From the NCBI GenBank assembly GCA_041494805.1, contig JBGQBN010000055.1, positions 1 through 30,431 on the forward strand: 30,431 bases of DNA. Direction: 5' to 3'. The notes beneath the pieces are model-generated. The model did not search any database, had not been told where the DNA came from, and was given only the letters and a program-made list of their open reading frames with translations. The translations under genes were made by a program, and so were the position numbers. This stretch comes from JBGQBN01 sp041494805. GTDB taxonomy: Bacteria > Acidobacteriota > Terriglobia > Terriglobales > Acidobacteriaceae. Below are positions 15,692-22,336 of the stretch, in pieces (position 1 is the stretch's first letter; each line of letters starts with the position of its first letter).

Positions 15692-18322
15692 TCATTCATA
15701 CCGCAGCGCCACCACGGGATCGACCCGCGCGGCTCGTCGGGCCGGGAAGTAGCACGCGGCCACAGTCACCAGTACCAGGAGGATTGCAACCCCGGCAAAG
15801 GTCCAAGGATCGGTGGATTTTGTCCCGTACAGCAGGCCCGTCATCAATCGAGTCAGTGCAAGGGCCGCCACCATGCCAATCAGCACGCCCGTCCCAGCGA
15901 GCTTGACGCCTTGAACGATAACCAGGCGCAGCAGGCCCCCAGGCTTTGCCCCGAGCGCCGCCCGGATCCCCATTTCGTGTGTCCTCTGCGTGACCGAGTA
16001 CGAAACGAGACCGTAAACGCCGATGGTCGCGATAAACAGGGCTATGCCTCCGAAGATGGCGAGCAGTGTCGTGCGAAACCGCCAGTCGCCCAAAGACGCC
16101 GCAACAACCTCCTCCATCGTCGTGACCGAGGAAAGCGGCAAGGCGGCATCCACATTCTTCAATGCGCTTCGGATGGAAGGAACAAACGCCGCCGGATCAC
16201 CGGTCGTCCGGACCAGAAAAAATGCTACGTCCGTTTGCGGCGCCTGGGTGTAGGGGATGTACATGGTCGCGTCAGGCGGTTCGGCCAAAGAGCCTTCGCG
16301 GATATCTTCGACGACCCCTACAATTTCCCGCGGCATGGGTTCGGTCCAAGAGGGTCCCATCGGCTTGCCGATCCAGATTTGATGGCCGATGGGATCCATG
16401 CCGGGCCAAAACGATTCGGCCATCGTCCGATTAATGACGGCGACCGCTTGCGACGCGTGATCGTCGGTGTCCTTGAAGCCGCGGCCATGCAGCAGCGCAA
16501 TACGCAGCACGGAAAAGTAGCCCGGGCTGATGATGCGATAATCGGCATCGAGAGCGGTCTCCTGAGAAATCGATCGCGTCCCTCCAACAATGTTGAAGAG
16601 CAAGTCCGGCCCGCCCCTGAGAGGCAGGACGTTTGCGAGGCCAACCTGTTCGGCGCCGGGGAGTGCAGAAAACCCCTGCGTTGCCCGCTTGAATAGCAGT
16701 GATCGCTTGTCCGGGGAATCATACTGCTTCGTTGGAAGGGCGACCTGAAACGTGAGCAAATGGCTCGAGTCGAATCCGGGCTGGACGCGAAGCAACCGGG
16801 CAAAGCTTTCAACCAGGAGCGCTGCGCCCATCAGAAGAACCAGTGCCAGAGCCACTTCGCTTACGACCAGCGCCGAGCGGAGCCACCCGCGACCAGCCGT
16901 ACTGGATGGCCGAGCCGCTTCTTTGAGCGAGAGATTCAAATCCTGGCGCGCGGCGTCCAGAGCCGGAACCAGACCGAAGACTGCCCCCGTCAGAAGGCTG
17001 ACCAGGAACGATGCGGCGAGCACCGCGATGTCGATCCTGACCATACCGACCCGCAGAAGACTGGCGGGAACTAGTGAAACTACAAAATCAAAACAGAAAT
17101 AACAGACCATCACCCCCATCAATCCACCCAGCAGCGCCAGCAGGATACTCTCCGTCAACAGCTGCCGGATAATTCGTCCGCGTCCAGCCCCAATAGCCGC
17201 ACGGATAGCCATCTCTCTCTTTCGGACGGCCGCTCGCGCCAGGAGCAGATTGGCAACATTGGCGCACACGATTAAAAGAAGAAAGGCAACGGCTCCCAGC
17301 AAGAGCAGGGGGGCGGAACCGGCCCGATGTGAAACGAAGTCACGCAGCCTGACCAGGTGCGCTCGTTCCTGAGCGCCGATCATTTTCGGGAATTGGCGGG
17401 ACAAATCCGCCAGCAGAGGTGTCAGTGCCGCCTCCGCCTGGGCCGGCGTGATCCCCGGTTTCAGCAGACCAACACACAATGCTTCGTTGCTCGGATTATG
17501 GCTCAGCGCCGGGAGTTGGACGGGAAACCAGGCCTGGATATCCCGCGCGCCAGGGATGGGCAATTCGAAATCCCGCGAGAGGACGCCCACCACGGTAAAG
17601 AGTTCCCCATCCACGGTCAACGTGCGCCCCAGCACCTTCGGGTCTGCACCAAAATGGCTCTGCCAAAAGCCCTCGCCCAACATCAGCACCCGGGGCCCGC
17701 CCGGTTTTCCTTCGTCAGGGAGAAAGGCGCGTCCCAGGGCCGGCTGGACACCGAGGGCAGGGAACAATTCCGTGGAGACAGACAGGCTTCTGACCTGTAG
17801 CGGCTCACCGGCGCCGGTGAGTGTTTCGGGACCTGACCAACGAATAAGAGCGAGATGCTCAAAGACATTCTCTTCGTCCTGCCACGCGAGAAAGATGGGA
17901 AGAGAAATCGAAGATCCACCAATGCGATTTCCGGTCCGGCCAACCTGGTAGATTCGATCGGCGTGCGGAAAGGGAAGGGGTCTGAGGAGGACCGCATTGA
18001 CGATGCTGAAGACGGCGGTGTTCGCGCCAATCCCCAGCGCCAGGGTCATCACCGCGACCAGGGTGAAGCCGGGATTTCTTCTCAACATCCGGGCGCCGAA
18101 TCGAATGTCCTGCAAAAGATGTTCCATCCATCGCCCTCTCCACTGGCTCCGCGTCACCTCATGCACCAGGTCCACGTTGCCGAATTCGCGGCGAGCGGCA
18201 TGCCGGACTTCCTCGGGCGCTTCTCCACGCTCGATGTGAGCCTGCTCCGCCATTTGCAAGTGGCGGTCAATTTCCTCCTGAATTTCCCGGTCTCGCCGGC
18301 CTCTTCGGCCAAAAAATCTCAT
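15692..18322 (-). CDS. ADOP-family FtsX/MacB-like permease, first of the tandem array, coupled to padR
   Basis: 876 residues from the ATG at 18322. The open frame continues 94 codons upstream, but that part is only the shadow of padR in another frame. The chosen N-terminus MRFFGRRGRRDREIQEEI is a typical ADOP prefix and its ATG overlaps the padR stop codon as ATGA. GGGAGAG lies nine bases upstream. Order: prefix (1-75, REFGNVDLVHEVTRSQW), first span (about 88-112, MTLALGIGANTAVFSIVN), periplasmic domain with LGVQPALGRAFLPDEG, central FtsX core with VCANVANLLLARAAVRKRE, a second periplasmic domain with VGVVEDIREGSLAEP, and a C-terminal core with RTHEMGIRAALGAKPG and LRYE end. It is divergent from the other four array members. 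The overlap implies translational coupling to padR. Confidence 0.94.
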   Translation of the reverse strand: MRFFGRRGRRDREIQEEIDRHLQMAEQAHIERGEAPEEVRHAARREFGNVDLVHEVTRSQWRGRWMEHLLQDIRFGARMLRRNPGFTLVAVMTLALGIGANTAVFSIVNAVLLRPLPFPHADRIYQVGRTGNRIGGSSISLPIFLAWQDEENVFEHLALIRWSGPETLTGAGEPLQVRSLSVSTELFPALGVQPALGRAFLPDEGKPGGPRVLMLGEGFWQSHFGADPKVLGRTLTVDGELFTVVGVLSRDFELPIPGARDIQAWFPVQLPALSHNPSNEALCVGLLKPGITPAQAEAALTPLLADLSRQFPKMIGAQERAHLVRLRDFVSHRAGSAPLLLLGAVAFLLLIVCANVANLLLARAAVRKREMAIRAAIGAGRGRIIRQLLTESILLALLGGLMGVMVCYFCFDFVVSLVPASLLRVGMVRIDIAVLAASFLVSLLTGAVFGLVPALDAARQDLNLSLKEAARPSSTAGRGWLRSALVVSEVALALVLLMGAALLVESFARLLRVQPGFDSSHLLTFQVALPTKQYDSPDKRSLLFKRATQGFSALPGAEQVGLANVLPLRGGPDLLFNIVGGTRSISQETALDADYRIISPGYFSVLRIALLHGRGFKDTDDHASQAVAVINRTMAESFWPGMDPIGHQIWIGKPMGPSWTEPMPREIVGVVEDIREGSLAEPPDATMYIPYTQAPQTDVAFFLVRTTGDPAAFVPSIRSALKNVDAALPLSSVTTMEEVVAASLGDWRFRTTLLAIFGGIALFIATIGVYGLVSYSVTQRTHEMGIRAALGAKPGGLLRLVIVQGVKLAGTGVLIGMVAALALTRLMTGLLYGTKSTDPWTFAGVAILLVLVTVAACYFPARRAARVDPVVALRYE

Positions 18323-18678
18323 GCCTCGCTCTCTCCCTTTGCCGGACTGAGAATCCCAGCAATGGCCTCCTGCAACTGCGCCCAGCGCGATCGTTCCGCC
18401 AGTAACTGCTTCTTCCCTTTCGCCGTGAGGCGATAGACCCGCACCCGCTGCTTGTTTTCGGAAACCTTCCAATCGGCGCCAATCCACTTTTGCCGTTCCA
18501 GCCGATGCAACGCCGGATAAAGTGAACCCGTGTCCACCTGTAACACCTCGCCGGAGTTGGCCCGAATAGCCTGGCAGATCCCATAGCCGTGCTGCGGGCC
18601 CCATTGCAAGGTCTGCAGAATGATCAGGTCGAGCGTCCCTTGCAGTAACTCGATGCGATTCTGATAGTGTCCCTTCAT
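18319..18678 (-). CDS. PadR-family transcriptional regulator heading the ADOP array
   Basis: 119 residues of the short PadR type (winged helix plus one C-terminal helix). Diagnostic stretches are LLQGTLDLIILQTL (about 11-24), GPQHGYGICQAIR, the recognition and wing region TGSLYPALHRLER (about 51-63), and YRLTAKGKKQLLAER. PadR proteins bind operator palindromes as dimers and let go when a ligand or stress signal is sensed. I chose the ATG at 18678 because a GGGGGGG ribosome site lies just before it; the frame allows an ATG at 18711 (MAVEALHPGGD added), which would overlap the candidate operator. The gene overlaps the first permease by four bases. The TGTAGANNNTCTA pair just upstream suggests autoregulation of the whole cluster. 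Confidence 0.93.
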   Translation of the reverse strand: MKGHYQNRIELLQGTLDLIILQTLQWGPQHGYGICQAIRANSGEVLQVDTGSLYPALHRLERQKWIGADWKVSENKQRVRVYRLTAKGKKQLLAERSRWAQLQEAIAGILSPAKGESEA

Positions 18679-18691
18679 GTCCCCCCCTGGA

Positions 18692-18729
18692 TGTAGAGCT
18701 TCTACTGCCATGGATGTAGAATGTCTATA
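18692..18729 (-). promoter_or_regulatory. candidate PadR operator: two TGTAGANNNTCTA boxes
   Basis: Two short palindromes of the same form, TGTAGAGCTTCTACT (18692-18706) and TGTAGAATGTCTATA (18715-18729), lie 23 bp apart (about two helical turns), 14 and 37 bases upstream of the padR ATG. The second contains TATAGA on the minus strand, a possible -10 element, so binding would block transcription. That these boxes bind PadR is inference from position and symmetry. Confidence 0.55.
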
Positions 18730-19037
18730 CCCTCAAAGCTTAGCAACTCGTATACCAGTTTCTTGAATGGATTGAACTCTTTGACGGGAAAGGTCTTAGG
18801 GCGATTTGCCCCCGCGGGGGTCCGAGGTGGGGCTGACCGTTTGTGGGACGCGCTGTCGCAGAACCGGACAGTGAATGGGGGATGGAGCAGTGGTGACCTC
18901 ACGAATGGCACGTAAGTAAGGCGCCGCATACACCCTGCTCGTTGCGTTGGGCGGGATGGAGGATCAACTCGCTGGTGGTGGGTTAGTGCTTACAGCACCC
19001 TTTATGGGGCGCTATATCATTAGCCCATCGCGCCAGC

Positions 19038-19179
19038 CTTGTTCTTTATAACTTTGAACTTGGAACATGGAACTTTGAACTTCTTTTCCTGGTACCTGAC
19101 ACCTCGAAGGTCCCGCTCTTTGGAACCGAAGACCCCGTGCTCTGGGCGGGGCGGCACCTGGCACCTCTTTCCCGAGTGA
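19038..19179. repeat. 7-bp repeats behind the M23 peptidase gene
   Basis: TTTGAAC, TTGGAAC, ATGGAAC, TTTGAAC (about 19051-19079), then CCTGGTACCTGACACCTCG and later GGCACCTGGCACCTC, ending at the stop codon of the minus-strand gene. The rest of 18730-19037, upstream of padR, shows no gene I can support; short frames there have no family features. Confidence 0.75.
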
Positions 19180-20073
19180 CTATGGCAAACCCGGCAGCGT
19201 CAACCGCAACAGGCTGGCGGGATCGAGATACGCGCCCTCCCAGCGCACAGCCATGTGGAGGTGCGGGCCGGTGGCACGTCCTGTCGCGCCGCTCAGGCCG
19301 ATAGGCTGGCCCTTCGTCACCTTCTCTCCCTGGGCCACCTCGATCCTCGACAGGTGCATATACAGCGTCATGAAGTGCTGGCCGTGGTCGATGACCACGC
19401 AGTTACCTTCGTAGAACAGCTCGTGCGCCAACACCACCTCCCCGGAATTCGCAGCGTGAACTGGCGTTCCCGTTTTCGCGCGGTAATCCAGCCCGCGATG
19501 AATGCTGGCAAGGTGGCCATTGAAGGTCCGGCGCGTGCCAAACACCTCGGACAGGGTGGACTCCAGCGGAGCCACAAAGTTTCCTGACCATTCCGGTGCT
19601 GGCGTCAGATGAGCGAACGCCTGCTTCTTGATTTCCTGGTCGGCTTCGATGCGGCGCAGCGTCTCGGGATCCGGTTGCACATACTTGTCCGGGACGTGGA
19701 GCCTTACGGTCCTGTAGCGGGATGGCCCGATGCGAATCGAATGAACCGAGCGAAGGATCTGGCCATCGGGCAGGGTGGCCTCCAGGGTGAGCTCATACGC
19801 ACTCGGCTTCGTCTCGACATCGATCCCTGCCAGCCCGTACCACACGTGGCGGTCGCGCCCGGGGAAGAACGAAATCTCGCGGTCCATCCACTTCCCACGG
19901 AGCGCCGCCGGCTCGTTCGCAAGTTCGATTGTAAACAAACAGGGGGACCCGCTCTGGAGTCGGGCGGGCTTCCATGCAACACTCTTGAAGCTTGCCGGCT
20001 CCTGCGCACACACCATCGACACCGCGCCCAGGATGAGCACAATCGCCAGAAGCTTGTATCGAGAAAACATCAT
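19180..20073 (-). CDS. exported M23 (LytM/lysostaphin-type) metallopeptidase
   Basis: 297 residues. Starting at MMFSRYKLLAIVLILGAVSM gives a clean signal peptide with likely cleavage after VCA (residue 23). The frame continues 21 codons upstream, but that part is encoded by a palindromic repeat (see 20079-20114), so it was not used. Residues 28-130 form a beta-rich domain with WYGLAGIDV and LTLEATLPDG. The LytM domain (about 165-285) has the zinc ligands His192 and Asp196 in HRGLDYRAKTGTPV and the HLH motif (His271, His273) in ATGPHLHMAVRW, with VIDHGQHFMTLYMHLS between. All catalytic ligands are present, so active cleavage of peptidoglycan cross-bridges in the periplasm is expected; binding to a partner enzyme without hydrolysis is the alternative. 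It stands alone, 364 bases from the next gene on the same strand. Confidence 0.92.
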   Translation of the reverse strand: MMFSRYKLLAIVLILGAVSMVCAQEPASFKSVAWKPARLQSGSPCLFTIELANEPAALRGKWMDREISFFPGRDRHVWYGLAGIDVETKPSAYELTLEATLPDGQILRSVHSIRIGPSRYRTVRLHVPDKYVQPDPETLRRIEADQEIKKQAFAHLTPAPEWSGNFVAPLESTLSEVFGTRRTFNGHLASIHRGLDYRAKTGTPVHAANSGEVVLAHELFYEGNCVVIDHGQHFMTLYMHLSRIEVAQGEKVTKGQPIGLSGATGRATGPHLHMAVRWEGAYLDPASLLRLTLPGLP

Positions 20074-20078
20074 TCCGT

Positions 20079-20114
20079 GGGGTGCCGTATTCTCCGATCC
20101 ATCGGGGTGTGCGA
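20079..20114. repeat. 36-bp palindromic repeat, copy 1
   Basis: Matches 21789-21824 at 32 of 36 positions in the same orientation. The centre CCGATCCATCGG is self-complementary. On the minus strand the repeat reads as AHPDGSEN in frame with the M23 gene, which explains the false N-terminal extension of that frame. Confidence 0.8.
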
Positions 20115-20239
20115 CAGCGGATCGAATGGCTCGCATCCATAGTCAGAGCGCACATCAAAAACGGCGACTGATTTTACATCGCATCCACACGTTTGGCATT
20201 GAATACTTGCTCTGGCTGGGAACTTGGTTTACTTGGAGT

Positions 20240-20353
20240 GCGCAAGCTTGCTTGCGCTTTGGTTCGCGCAGCATGCCGCCTGGAGCGAACGGGCGCGAAG
20301 CCGGCCCTGCGCCGTGAAAGCGGCCCGCCGCGGAGGGCCGCACCCCAGGCGGC
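20240..20353. repeat. palindromic intergenic element with several stems
   Basis: A perfect hairpin GCGCAAGC-TT-GCTTGCGC (20240-20257) is followed by an outer inverted repeat GCCGCCTGG/CCAGGCGGC (20275-20283 with 20345-20353). The latter encloses GCGGCCC/GGGCCGC (20320-20326 with 20335-20341). Lying behind the DJ-1 gene stop, it could act as transcript end or be a small mobile palindromic element. No U-run follows either stem on the minus strand. Confidence 0.7.
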
Positions 20354-20437
20354 CTCAGCTGTGGGCGGTCTATGATGTTACCGCAACACAGCCCCGTCAG
20401 GGACTATAGATTTTCCATTTGTTGCTTTTCGTGTGTT

Positions 20438-21373
20438 TCAGAGCCAGCTTTCCGGACCCGTATCGAATCGTGCTTTGTGTGCGGGCATGCAGAAGTAATA
20501 AGTCTTACCTTTATAGACCGACTTCGAAGCGGACGCCGGATCGACATCCATCCAGCACACCGGGCAAAGGGGATGCTCGTCCGTCGAAACGCGTGCTTTA
20601 GCGTAGACCTCGTTCGAATCCGGGTTCAACCAGCCTTGACCCTGGTACTCCATCTGGTAGGCCGTGGCCTGGGCGACCTCGCGGCCGAAATAGCGCTCCA
20701 CAACGCGGAGTGCGAGATCAATGCCGGAGGAAAGCCCGCCCGCACTGGCGAGGTTGCCGTCTTCGACGAACCGGGCTCCACGCTTGAGGTGAATGTCCGG
20801 AAAATCCATGGCAAACTCCCGGTATGCGGCATGATGTGTGGTTGCGGATTTTCCGGACAACAATCCGGTGGCTGCCAATAGATAAGCGCCCGTGCAAACC
20901 GACATGGTGACATCGGTGGTTTTTGTCGATTTCCGAATCCACTCCATCATCGCTTCGCTTTTCGCATTCTGAGCGGGTATGACAATCACCTTGGGTGCGG
21001 GGGCGTTTTCTAAAGTGTAGTCAGGGATGATTTTCATCCCCCCGCTAGTCTGGATGGTGTTCATCGTCTCGGCAACGGCGTACGGATGGAACCCAAGTCC
21101 GCCGGGGCCAGGGACGCTGACCTGGTGGAAAACCTCCCATGGCCCGCAGAAATCGATGATGACTGCGCCTTCTGAGACGACAAAGGCAACGGGGATACTG
21201 CCTTGAGCAGGTGGCTTGAGTGGATTTGGCCTGGCGGGTGCTGTACTCGCATCCGGATGACCCGCTGCTTCGACTGGGCCTGAACCCGCGGAAAGCTTTC
21301 CAAAAGCCGAATATGGCATTGATGCCACGAAACCTAATGCCGCTGCTCCTTTAATCAAATCTCTTCTTTTCAT
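20438..21373 (-). CDS. Tat-exported DJ-1/PfpI-family protein fused to a C-terminal YHS domain
   Basis: 311 residues from the ATG at 21373, which has AAAGGA nine bases upstream; an earlier in-frame ATG adds 13 residues without a good ribosome site. The N-terminus MKRRDLIKGAAALGFVASM is a twin-arginine-type signal. Residues about 60-245 form a class I glutamine-amidotransferase-like domain of the DJ-1/PfpI (isonitrile-hydratase and GlxA-like) type: VIIDFCGPWEVF (Asp74 region), the nucleophile Cys160 in SVCTGAYLLAA, and THHAAYREF with His180/181. Residues 270-311 form a YHS domain with Cys270, Cys273 and Cys295 (CPVCWMDVDP and YYFCMPAH); the glycine usual after CPVC is Trp and the last cysteine position is His. 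YHS domains bind metal, so metal-assisted thiol chemistry in the periplasm is plausible; the substrate is unknown. A promoter with an overlapping dyad lies about 310 bases upstream. Confidence 0.88.
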   Translation of the reverse strand: MKRRDLIKGAAALGFVASMPYSAFGKLSAGSGPVEAAGHPDASTAPARPNPLKPPAQGSIPVAFVVSEGAVIIDFCGPWEVFHQVSVPGPGGLGFHPYAVAETMNTIQTSGGMKIIPDYTLENAPAPKVIVIPAQNAKSEAMMEWIRKSTKTTDVTMSVCTGAYLLAATGLLSGKSATTHHAAYREFAMDFPDIHLKRGARFVEDGNLASAGGLSSGIDLALRVVERYFGREVAQATAYQMEYQGQGWLNPDSNEVYAKARVSTDEHPLCPVCWMDVDPASASKSVYKGKTYYFCMPAHKARFDTGPESWL

Positions 21374-21683
21374 TGTGCCTGTCCTTTCTTCAACAGAAAT
21401 GCGCCGGTTCATGCCGACGATGTGAATGTCCTAAATGGAAACGTGTCTCCTGCCGCGCCTTCAGTTTCTTCAACGCCTCGATTCCGCCCTGGGGGTCGGG
21501 TATTTACTCCACGATGCTCCCGCAATTCCGGCTCGCCCTCCGCTTGTCGCAGGCATGCTGGGGCCATTCCTCCAAACGGTCACCCGGGGCCGGGCAGGAG
21601 CCCGCGGTAGAGGCGGTTCAGCCTTCTCTTCATGCGGATCCATGAAGTCCTCTCTTCAGAGCGTGATGAATGATTATATCGCA

Positions 21684-21717
21684 ACACACTATAGCGAGCT
21701 ACGACATAGTGTGTCAA
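21684..21717 (-). promoter_or_regulatory. sigma-70-type promoter with overlapping operator-like dyad
   Basis: On the minus strand TTGACA (21717-21712) is followed after 18 bases by TATAGT (21693-21688). A 9-bp inverted repeat ACACACTAT/ATAGTGTGT (21684-21692 with 21706-21714) covers both hexamers, and TAGC-GA-GCTA lies within. The arrangement fits a repressed promoter firing towards the DJ-1/YHS gene. The sequence CACTATGTCGTAGC faintly recalls BlaI/MecI-type operators, but the regulator is not identifiable here. The implied leader is about 310 bases; I see no gene in it. Confidence 0.65.
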
Positions 21718-21788
21718 GAGGAATGTAACGCTCGCCGCTGCCGAATGATAAAAATGGAAAATGGGGATCAAACCCTGTCAGCATTATC

Positions 21789-21824
21789 GGGGTTCCGCAT
21801 ACCCCGATCCATCGGGGTGTGCGA
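21789..21824. repeat. 36-bp palindromic repeat, copy 2
   Basis: Same element as 20079-20114. Here the hairpin CCCCGAT-CC-ATCGGGG is perfect. Confidence 0.8.
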
Positions 21825-21983
21825 TAAACCATCGACCGGACCACCTTCCCTGATGTGATGCGACCGCCAGAGCGTCTCGCACACATCCCAAAGAGCAGGA
21901 TGTATGCGCCACCCTTTTTCTAGTCCCTTGTCGGTCGACCCGTTTGATGTGGCCTTTGGGACATGCGGCGTGGCGCATTGAAT

Positions 21984-22113
21984 CTGGACTTTGGTTCGTG
22001 GACTTTGAACTTGAAACCTTAAACTTTGAACCGCTTTTCCCTATCCCCTATGACCTATCGCCCCCGACACCTGGCACCTGACACCCGACACCTATTCCCT
22101 ATCCCCTCTGAAT
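21984..22113. repeat. 7-bp repeats upstream of the helicase
   Basis: TGGACTT, TGGTTCG, TGGACTT, TGAACTT, GAAACCT, TAAACTT, TGAACCG (about 21986-22034), then CCGACAC, CTGGCAC, CTGACAC, CCGACAC, CTATTCC, CTATCCC (about 22063-22107). It is the only such tract that lies in front of genes on both sides (divergent gap). The rest of 21374-22336 holds the promoters and palindromes listed separately and no supported gene. Confidence 0.75.
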
Positions 22114-22144
22114 CTTTCAATGAGCACTTTTCCTCCAGGTGTGA

Positions 22145-22150
22145 TATACT
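22145..22150 (+). promoter_or_regulatory. possible -10 element of the helicase promoter
   Basis: TATACT in TGATATACTGC is a good -10 match, but no convincing -35 hexamer lies 16-18 bases upstream. If used, the helicase mRNA would have a leader of about 180 bases. Confidence 0.35.
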
Positions 22151-22336
22151 GCTTTTGCGCTTAATACCGCGGTTGTGTTGTGCGGTTCCTCTGGATTGGT
22201 TCGTGATCTGAGAACACCCGCCCTCAGTCCCCTCCGTACGTCTTCAGCGTAATTCAAAAAAAGACTGGCAACGCTTGTCGTCATGCCCGCCTGCAAGTTC
22301 ATGTGCGTGCTGCGATGGTGCCAGCAAGAAAGCAAA

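Noticed and set aside
4504..18322. A MacB-type ATPase within the permease cluster
   Set aside because: No Walker A/Walker B plus ABC signature is found in any frame of the cluster; all five genes are permeases.
18323..18604. 94-codon N-terminal extension of the first array permease
   Set aside because: It overlaps padR in another frame and has no similarity to ADOP prefixes; the ATG at 18322 with ATGA overlap is better.
18721..18915. Short plus frame (64 codons) next to padR
   Set aside because: It starts inside the candidate operator and has no ribosome site or family resemblance.
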